A DNA stretch of 12,328 bases from an uncultured Eubacterium sp. (GTDB taxonomy: Bacteria > Bacillota > Clostridia > Lachnospirales > Lachnospiraceae): positions 1-12,328 of the forward strand of contig CAJTLS010000052.1 in NCBI GenBank assembly GCA_910577295.1. Direction: 5' to 3'. This document shows positions 7,993 to 12,328 of this stretch, piece by piece. The notes beneath the pieces were generated by a model. That model was not told the DNA's origin, searched no databases, and saw only the letters and a program-made list of their open reading frames with translations. Both the position numbers and the translations under genes were made by a program. The first letter of the stretch is position 1. Each line of letters opens with the position of its first letter.

Positions 7993-7995
7993 TAT

Positions 7996-8084
7996 CAAAA
8001 AATGCCAGAAGCACGTAAAACGTACTTACTGGCATCATTTAGCCCTTCGCCTATGCCAATTCACAGGCTGACATGATTTACTTT
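7996..8084 (-). ncRNA. Structured RNA, copy 2
   Basis: Same architecture as copy 1 on the minus strand. The extended -10 TGGTAAGAT lies at 8091-8099. Hairpin 1 is at 8050-8067, with one G-C pair changed to G-U. The terminator hairpin (8003-8034, flanked by an extra A-T pair) has AAGT/GCTT using a U-G pair and an ACGT/ACGT inner helix. A run of six T follows. No open gene lies directly downstream on the minus strand, only the antisense of the LRR gene. This favours a self-standing small RNA, or a remnant of a duplicated leader. Confidence 0.55.
8003..8034 (-). terminator. Rho-independent terminator of structured RNA copy 2
   Basis: A strong stem, ATGCCAG/CTGGCAT at its base, with a TTT loop above an ACGT/ACGT inner helix. 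The minus-strand run TTTTTT follows at 7997-8002. Confidence 0.75.
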
Positions 8085-8090
8085 TTACTT

Positions 8091-8099
8091 ATCTTACCA
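8091..8099 (-). promoter_or_regulatory. Extended -10 promoter element of structured RNA copy 2
   Basis: Minus strand TGG-TAAGAT, identical to copy 1 and placed at the same distance from the hairpins. No clear -35 is seen. Confidence 0.4.
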
Positions 8100-8168
8100 T
8101 ATTTTGACCAAAATTTATATCATTTTTTGAAAGAATTTCTATTAAAAATTGCTTTGCAAATTTTTCCA

Positions 8169-8223
8169 TATTCTTTGCTAATTTTGCTCATATCCTTGTT
8201 TTACAATATATTAATGCTAAGAT
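8169..8223 (+). promoter_or_regulatory. Conserved promoter and upstream box of the nuclease gene (unit B)
   Basis: Box TATTCTTTGCTAATTTT (8169-8185), 10 bases, -35 TTGTTT (8196-8201), 16 bases, -10 TAAGAT (8218-8223) preceded by TGC (extended -10). Spacing is identical to units A and C. The AAGGAGG ribosome binding site is at 8234-8240. Confidence 0.75.
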
Positions 8224-8249
8224 AATAAAAAACAAGGAGGGGAAAACGT

Positions 8250-9533
8250 ATGTCTTTAATCAAATGTCCTGAATGTGGGAAAGAAATAAGCAATTTGGCA
8301 AACAGTTGTCCTTACTGTGGTTTCCCTATTAATGACTCTTCTTTCGATAAGGAAATACAAACAATTAATACGGGGGTACAAGAAGTCAATGCTGATTTGC
8401 AAGAAATCAATGATGATATTGACAATCTAGCCATAGCATATGAAAATCTCGAAACTGCCCAGGGAATCATAAACTCCCTCACAGAAACCGCAAATATTAT
8501 TAATAATACAGTAAATCCTACGGAATTTTTTGAAGGATACGATAAAATGTATTATCTATTGGGAAAACTCGAATCTATTCCAGATATTGAATATTCTCAA
8601 CAACCACCGGATGAAGTTCGCCGTGAATTAATGGGAAAGAAAAAACTGGCAATACAGGAAATGATAGGCAGATACTATAAATACATTATTTCAAAGAATT
8701 ACTCGATTGATACTTTCTACAATACTTTATCCAAATATTATTCTTATATGGATAATGAACATAAAACTTATATAAAACAGTTATGCGAAAATGGACGTAA
8801 AAATCAAAGTGATAACGCAGAAAAGATACGAAAATTCAAAAATTTCTACTTAAATTTTGCTTATATAGCCAATCGAATATTGTTACCCCCGGCAAAAATA
8901 GTATTTATTGTCTGGACATTATTATGGCTGTTCGGCACAAGTTCTTTCTTTAAAGATATTCCGTATATTTTATTTGGCTATATTGCATTTTGCGGCATTG
9001 CAAATATAATCTATATTTCAAATAAGAAAAGATATTTAGAATATAAAATGAAAATTACGCAAAAGAAAATAAAAAGATTAAAAAAATTAGCGCAACAAGC
9101 AGACCCAGTTGCATATCAACGGGAATATGGAGATAACCGTTCTCAACAAACGCAAAAAACAAATACCATAAACTATGATTATATGAATGGACACCAGTTT
9201 GAATATTTCTGTGCCGATGTTCTTAAAAAAAATAACTTTACCGATGTTGAAGTTACACAGGGAAGCGGCGACCACGGAATCGACATTCTTGCCCAAAAAG
9301 ATGGAATTACATATGCAATACAATGTAAATGCTATTCTTCCAATATAGGAAATGCTGCCATACAACAAGCCCATACCGGAAAAAGTCTGTATCACAAAGA
9401 CATAGCTGTTGTTCTTACTAATCGGTATTTCACGCCACAGGCAATCGAAGAAGCAAATACTTTAGGTGTTAAATTATGGGATAGGGACAAATTAAACGCT
9501 TTGATAAATACAAATAATAATCTTTACAGATAA
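8250..9533 (+). CDS. Zinc-ribbon, membrane-spanning Mrr-type restriction endonuclease-like protein
   Basis: A 427-residue protein with AAGGAGG nine bases before the ATG. Residues 6-23 are a zinc ribbon with C6, C9, C20 and C23 (CPECG and CPYCG). Residues about 30-75 are coiled-coil-like. Two membrane helices lie near 212-232 (IVFIVWTLLWLF) and 238-257 (YILFGYIAFCGIANIIYI), followed by a basic helical linker. From about residue 312 there is an Mrr-like PD-(D/E)xK nuclease domain: MNGHQFEYFCADVL, then GSGDHGIDILAQ with D345, then QCKCY with Q358 and K360, so the catalytic residues appear intact. Mrr-family nucleases cleave foreign or modified DNA, and membrane-tethered versions occur in defence loci. 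A prophage-encoded exclusion role is inferred. It has its own promoter and a terminator overlapping its stop codon. Confidence 0.85.
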   Translation: MSLIKCPECGKEISNLANSCPYCGFPINDSSFDKEIQTINTGVQEVNADLQEINDDIDNLAIAYENLETAQGIINSLTETANIINNTVNPTEFFEGYDKMYYLLGKLESIPDIEYSQQPPDEVRRELMGKKKLAIQEMIGRYYKYIISKNYSIDTFYNTLSKYYSYMDNEHKTYIKQLCENGRKNQSDNAEKIRKFKNFYLNFAYIANRILLPPAKIVFIVWTLLWLFGTSSFFKDIPYILFGYIAFCGIANIIYISNKKRYLEYKMKITQKKIKRLKKLAQQADPVAYQREYGDNRSQQTQKTNTINYDYMNGHQFEYFCADVLKKNNFTDVEVTQGSGDHGIDILAQKDGITYAIQCKCYSSNIGNAAIQQAHTGKSLYHKDIAVVLTNRYFTPQAIEEANTLGVKLWDRDKLNALINTNNNLYR

Positions 9534-9552
9534 ATACCTGTTTATCTGTTTT
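9526..9552 (+). terminator. AT-rich terminator overlapping the nuclease gene stop
   Basis: A perfect 9-bp stem ACAGATAAA/TTTATCTGT with loop TACCTG, followed by TTT. The TAA stop codon of the nuclease gene (9531-9533) lies inside the 5' arm. Confidence 0.6.
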
Positions 9553-9582
9553 ATAAACTACATTATTCTATAAATTTTGTCT

Positions 9583-9637
9583 CATCCTTAGTTAATTTTA
9601 TAGATATTTTTGCTTTATAACATTATAACGATAATAT
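9583..9637 (+). promoter_or_regulatory. Conserved promoter and upstream box of the translocase gene (unit C)
   Basis: Box CATCCTTAGTTAATTTT (9583-9599), 10 bases, -35 TTGCTT (9610-9615), 16 bases, -10 TAATAT (9632-9637). A TATAAT also occurs three bases later. The ribosome binding site AGAGGA is at 9653-9658. The 102-base structured element found before units A and B is absent here. Confidence 0.65.
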
Positions 9638-9667
9638 AATTAAAGACAAAAAAGAGGAACTAAATCT

Positions 9668-10093
9668 ATGGCACTTATACGAAAACTTCTTAATGCTCTT
9701 AATATTGAGAATAGAAAAAACACACAATCTGAATACCCTTTTCAGTCTAATCCACCCCAAAAAGAAATATCCACTTTAAATGTATACTGCAATCCTCCCG
9801 CTGCCAATTTTATAGATTTACAACAAAACAGTGACAAGCAAATCTCACTCTCGGACGAAAAAAGCAAACAAATAATCAATGTTTCTGATTCTGATATCAT
9901 CAAAGAATATGATTGTAAAGAAGAAAAGTTATCAGAAGCCGCCTCTATAAATAAAGAACCAGATAAAGTTATAGAAAATGTCAGTCCACATAAATCAAAT
10001 CGCTTAATAATAGACGGACTACATACTTTTTTTATTAATGTTGCCAGAGAAATTTTAGAGCAAAATTCCATAAATACTATTCCGCTCATGTGA
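9668..10093 (+). CDS. N-terminal part of an interrupted FtsK/SpoIIIE-like protein
   Basis: A 141-residue reading frame starting MALIRKLLNALNIENRKNTQ with AGAGGA nine bases before the ATG. It is polar and Ser/Asn/Lys-rich with no membrane segment, unlike chromosomal FtsK/SpoIIIE N-termini, which have four. The last 25 residues or so (FFINVAREILEQNSINTIPLM) look like the first half of a winged helix. The frame stops at TGA 10091-10093 and is followed at once by TAA. The downstream motor gene is in the same frame (435 bases apart), so the two pieces were probably one gene. It may still be made as a short protein. Alternatively it is the dead 5' end of a pseudogene. Confidence 0.6.
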   Translation: MALIRKLLNALNIENRKNTQSEYPFQSNPPQKEISTLNVYCNPPAANFIDLQQNSDKQISLSDEKSKQIINVSDSDIIKEYDCKEEKLSEAASINKEPDKVIENVSPHKSNRLIIDGLHTFFINVAREILEQNSINTIPLM

Positions 10094-10096
10094 TAA
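10091..10096 (+). other. Two adjacent in-frame stop codons (TGA TAA) splitting the translocase gene
   Basis: The reading frame from 9668 meets TGA then TAA and continues open in the same frame to 12001. Removing exactly these six bases restores a winged-helix spacing (INTIPLM then YNLTEDDLSQIICDMKEANII) that matches, by eye, the gamma-domain pattern of FtsK. No ribosome binding site precedes the TTG at 10103. Confidence 0.7.
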
Positions 10097-10102
10097 TATA
10101 AT

Positions 10103-12001
10103 TTGACAGAAGATGATTTAAGCCAAATTATATGCGATATGAAAGAAGCAAATATTATAGACGAAAACAATAATGTAATAATGCCGCTTGATGATTTTGA
10201 ATGGTTCGTCGATATATATAAGCCAGGTTTATTTAAATGTAAAAGTGCCATATTTAGCAAAAAACAGTTTGTTGATATTGGCGAAAGAATATTTAGCGAC
10301 GGGGTGCAAAGCGTATATAATATTCTTCCGGCAGATGAAATCCTTGATTATTTAAATATAATGGAAAACCTAAAGGTTATATCATATGACGATTGCGAAA
10401 ATAAATATAATATTTTAATCTCAAAAGAAAACTTTTATGACATATGTAAAGGTGTTCCAAATCTTTCAAAAGATTTTTGTATTGACACATTTACACATAG
10501 CACCAACACACAGGAAAATCTTCCAGAACAAGAACCTTTTAAATATGTATTTCCACCCATTAGTTTATTACGTTCAAATAAAAAAGCAGAGAATAAAAAA
10601 GAAATATCGGTTCGTTCCGAAAAACTCAATCAGACTTTTCTGGCCTTTGGAGTAAATGCTGATATTGTAAGTGTAATACAAGGCCCACGTTTTACAAGAT
10701 TTGAAATCCAGATTGGTACAGGCGTGCGGATTCGAGATGTTCTTAAAATTAAAAATGATATCAAACTTAGCTTGGAAGCTGCGAATCTACATATTGAAGC
10801 GCCCATTTCTGGTAAAACAACAATAGGTATAGATGTCGAAAATGAAAAACCATCCATAGTTACATGCAAAGAAATAATAGAATCCAAAGATTTTAGAGAA
10901 TTTCCTTCTATTTTAGCAGTTGCCATTGGAAAAGACGTGACCGGAAATATAATTATTGAAAGCATTGATGCTATGTGTCATTTATTAATTGGCGGCACTA
11001 CCGGTTCCGGGAAATCTGTTTGTATCAACAGCATCATTATGAGCCTTCTGTATAAGGCTGACCCAAACGAAGTTAATTTGATCTTAATTGATACCAAAGC
11101 TATTAATCTCTCTATATATAATGGCATTCCTCATTTATTGCTTCCCGTCGTAACTAATTTGCAAAAAGCAATCGCTGTCTTGCAATGGTGTATAAGCGAA
11201 ATGATGAACAGATATAAAAATTTTTCTGATTTTAGCACAAGAACATTATCAGAATATAACAAATCAATCGAGAAATATTCCGCCACCGATAAGTCATTGC
11301 AGAAGTTACCGAATATCGTTATTATCATAGATGATTTTTCAGATTTGATGATATGGGACAACACCACCATCGAAGAGTGCATCTGCAGACTTTCTCAAAT
11401 GGGAAGGGCTTGCGGAATACATTTGATTATTTCAACACAAAGACCATCCACAGATGTTATTACTGGAACAATAAAAGCAAATATACCAAGCAGAATAGCA
11501 TTCAATGTATTCTCCGCCATAGATTCCAGAACAATTTTAGATACAAAAGGAGCCGAAGAATTGTCTGCTGACGGAGATATGCTGTTTTATCCGCAAGGCC
11601 AGCGTACACCTTTACGAGTTCAGGGAGCATTCGTTACTGATATGGAAATAACTGATGTAATTGATTTCATTAAAAACCCCAAATCAAACTGTCCAAAGTA
11701 TTATAATACAGAATACGCAGAAAATGGCTTACAATCTCAAACGCAATATATGGATAATACTTTGGACTATTATTTTGAAGAAGCCGGGAAATTTGTTATT
11801 GAAAAGGAAAAAGCCTCTATTGGCATGTTACAACGAATATTTAAGATAGGTTTTAATCGTGCCGCAAGGATTATGGACCAACTGGAAGAATTTGGCGTTG
11901 TCGGAATGGAAGAAGGAACGAAGCCCAGAAAAGTCCTTATGAATATGGACGAATTTGAACAATACATTGAAAATCTTCCATTAAGCAAAAAACGTCCATG
12001 A
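10103..12001 (+). CDS. FtsK/SpoIIIE-family DNA translocase motor, soluble, 5' end interrupted
   Basis: A 632-codon frame. The TTG start is only the first possible codon after the tandem stops, lacks a Shine-Dalgarno, and is doubtful. Residues about 1-130 complete a winged helix and a linker. Residues about 165-520 are the alpha-beta motor: FEIQIGTGVRIRDVLKIKND, Walker A GGTTGSGKS (297-305, K304), LIDTKAINL, and Walker B IVIIIDDFSDLM (D410-D411). These are followed by LSQMGRACGIHLIISTQRPS and IKANIPSRIAFNV. Residues about 566-625 are a gamma winged helix (ASIGMLQRIFKIGFNRAARI), which in FtsK reads oriented DNA motifs. Walker B has Asp where SpoIIIE has Glu, and SpoIIIE's LLGRGDML is LSADGDML here. 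With no membrane segments, this is a cytosolic, mobile-element-type motor that may position or move phage or plasmid DNA. Confidence 0.8.
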   Translation: MTEDDLSQIICDMKEANIIDENNNVIMPLDDFEWFVDIYKPGLFKCKSAIFSKKQFVDIGERIFSDGVQSVYNILPADEILDYLNIMENLKVISYDDCENKYNILISKENFYDICKGVPNLSKDFCIDTFTHSTNTQENLPEQEPFKYVFPPISLLRSNKKAENKKEISVRSEKLNQTFLAFGVNADIVSVIQGPRFTRFEIQIGTGVRIRDVLKIKNDIKLSLEAANLHIEAPISGKTTIGIDVENEKPSIVTCKEIIESKDFREFPSILAVAIGKDVTGNIIIESIDAMCHLLIGGTTGSGKSVCINSIIMSLLYKADPNEVNLILIDTKAINLSIYNGIPHLLLPVVTNLQKAIAVLQWCISEMMNRYKNFSDFSTRTLSEYNKSIEKYSATDKSLQKLPNIVIIIDDFSDLMIWDNTTIEECICRLSQMGRACGIHLIISTQRPSTDVITGTIKANIPSRIAFNVFSAIDSRTILDTKGAEELSADGDMLFYPQGQRTPLRVQGAFVTDMEITDVIDFIKNPKSNCPKYYNTEYAENGLQSQTQYMDNTLDYYFEEAGKFVIEKEKASIGMLQRIFKIGFNRAARIMDQLEEFGVVGMEEGTKPRKVLMNMDEFEQYIENLPLSKKRP

Positions 12002-12013
12002 ATCCATTTATTC

Positions 12014-12042
12014 TTGTCAATCCAGCCTTTTTAAGGCATAAT
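12014..12042 (+). promoter_or_regulatory. Candidate promoter before the repeat-spacer unit
   Basis: TTGTCA (12014-12019), 17 bases, CATAAT (12037-12042), so transcription would start near 12049. That is about 17 bases before the first CRISPR-like repeat and in the direction expected from the repeat orientation. Confidence 0.45.
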
Positions 12043-12065
12043 AATATTAGAATAAATAAAACAGA

Positions 12066-12159
12066 ATAAACAATAACATGAGATGTATTTGAATTACAAA
12101 GATTTTAATTCGATTGAATTTTATTATTCGATAAACAATAACATGAGATGTATTTGAAT
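12066..12159 (+). CRISPR. Mini-CRISPR: two identical 29-base repeats and one 36-base spacer, type I-B-like
   Basis: Repeats at 12066-12094 and 12131-12159 are identical over 29 bases, with core AACATGAGATGTATTTGAAT. The base before each differs (a versus g). The 36-base spacer (12095-12130) fits type I-B spacer length. From memory, the core and the ATTTGAAT end closely resemble clostridial type I-B repeats (AACATGAGATGTATTTAAAT), giving a plus-strand orientation. No cas genes are in the window, so it would depend on host Cas proteins. The spacer is AT-rich with a small AATTC/GAATT inverted repeat. A simple 29-base direct repeat with no CRISPR role is the alternative. Confidence 0.65.
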
Positions 12160-12175
12160 AGACAATCCGCAGAAT

Positions 12176-12204
12176 TTGACAATTCCGTATAAATCTGCTA
12201 AGAT
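12176..12204 (+). promoter_or_regulatory. Strong sigma-A-type promoter of the small RNA
   Basis: Perfect -35 TTGACA (12176-12181), 17 bases, -10 TAAGAT (12199-12204) with TGC immediately upstream (extended -10). The predicted start is near 12211. No ribosome binding site or ORF follows, which fits a non-coding transcript. Confidence 0.8.
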
Positions 12205-12210
12205 ATATTT

Positions 12211-12298
12211 ACATAAAGGTACTGCCGATAGACGGCTAGTCCGAATTATTAGTTGCAAAAATAGCCGCTAAGTTTTCCAGACCTGGGCGGCTATTTTT
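12211..12298 (+). ncRNA. Small RNA, probable type I antitoxin (antisense to a small toxin mRNA)
   Basis: An RNA of about 88 bases runs from the strong promoter to a 12-bp terminator hairpin. It carries a small GCCG/CGGC hairpin (12223-12235) and no coding potential. From memory, the pattern TGCCGATAGACGGCTAGTC ... TTGCAAAAATAGCCGC ... GCGGCTATTTTT resembles RNAs convergent to short 'putative holin-like toxin' genes in Clostridia. In those loci the antitoxin overlaps the toxin mRNA 3' end (TxpA/RatA-like layout). The matching toxin would be on the minus strand, entering from the right edge, and only its 3' part would be in view. The assignment needs the neighbouring sequence. Confidence 0.5.
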
Positions 12299-12328
12299 GT
12301 GGTTTATTATTATCCTTGCTTCCGATGG
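12236..12328 (-). CDS. Possible 3' end of a small toxin ORF entering from the right edge
   Basis: On the minus strand one frame is open from the window edge to TAG at 12236-12238 and would end KNSRPGLENLAAIFATNNSD. Another frame ends earlier, at TAG 12291-12293, as IGSKDNNKPQK. Either charged tail could follow the single membrane helix of a holin-like type I toxin. The choice cannot be made from this fragment, and no start codon is visible. Confidence 0.25.
   Translation of the reverse strand, partial: PSEARIIINHKNSRPGLENLAAIFATNNSD
12257..12298. terminator. Bidirectional rho-independent terminator
   Basis: A perfect 12-bp inverted repeat, AAAAATAGCCGC (12257-12268) and GCGGCTATTTTT (12287-12298), with A- and T-runs on both sides. 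It can end the plus-strand RNA and also any minus-strand transcript arriving from the right. Confidence 0.85.

Larger units (their letters stand above)
8002..8103. repeat. 102-base direct repeat, copy 2
   Basis: Second copy of 6899-7000, aligned without gaps. Similarity fades into related but diverged sequence toward the following promoter. The whole region upstream of the nuclease gene (8002-8249) therefore parallels that of the LRR gene (6899-7150), suggesting duplication of an upstream module. Confidence 0.9.

Noticed and set aside
10103..10132. TTGACA inside the translocase gene as an internal promoter for the motor half
   Set aside because: The best -10 at 17 bases (AATTAT) is weak, and no start codon with a ribosome binding site follows nearby.
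9742..10260. 172-codon minus-strand ORF opposite the translocase N-terminal part
   Set aside because: It is antisense to a gene with a clear promoter and ribosome binding site, is Ser/Leu-rich low-complexity, and lacks a start signal.
12066..12159. Insertion sequence ends or attachment-site direct repeats as an explanation for the 29-base repeats
   Set aside because: The 36-base separation, the type I-B-like core and the upstream promoter fit CRISPR better. There is no integrase or transposase nearby. This remains the main alternative if the repeat is absent from host arrays.

Overview
The window looks like part of a prophage in a low-GC Bacillota host, most likely a gut Clostridia/Lachnospiraceae-type organism. 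Support comes from AT-rich DNA, strong AAGGAGG-type ribosome binding sites, a siphovirus-like tail module, BspA-type LRR and zinc-ribbon proteins typical of that group, and a clostridial type I-B-like CRISPR repeat. No computed search was possible, so the taxonomic call is inference.

Region 1 (1-6878, minus strand) is a compact tail module read right to left. Its order is tape measure protein (3810-6878), small tail protein (3396-3797), baseplate hub/tail-associated protein (1956-3377), AT-rich probable receptor-binding protein (559-1956), then a tail-fibre protein with a YadA-like 14-residue repeat head that runs off the left edge (1-536). Gaps are 0-22 bases, so this is one operon.

Region 2 (about 6880-12328) is accessory cargo on the opposite strand, starting directly upstream of the tape measure gene. 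It encodes a membrane-anchored BspA-type LRR protein (7151-7846), a zinc-ribbon/two-TM/Mrr-type nuclease (8250-9533), and an FtsK/SpoIIIE-like DNA translocase split by two adjacent in-frame stop codons (9668-10093 and 10103-12001). All three transcription units carry the same promoter layout: a 17-base box YATYCTTWGYTAATTTT, exactly 10 bases, a -35, exactly 16 bases, and a -10. They therefore look co-regulated.

Two copies of a 102-base element (6899-7000 and 8002-8103) flank the LRR gene. Their differences preserve RNA pairing only when read on the minus strand. Each has an extended -10, a first hairpin, a terminator hairpin with a U-tract, and a covarying alternative helix that could compete with the terminator. 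Copy 1 ends at the Shine-Dalgarno of the tape measure gene, so it may be a tail-operon attenuator or a small RNA gene.

Region 3 (12002-12328) has no complete gene. It holds a promoter, a two-repeat/one-spacer mini-CRISPR (12066-12159) with no cas genes in view, and a short promoter-driven RNA with a bidirectional terminator. The RNA looks like the antitoxin of a type I toxin-antitoxin pair whose toxin would lie beyond the right edge.

The most interesting combination is prophage cargo with a membrane Mrr nuclease and a soluble FtsK motor under a shared promoter, next to a mini-CRISPR and a putative type I antitoxin RNA. A role in defence or superinfection exclusion is plausible but unproven.
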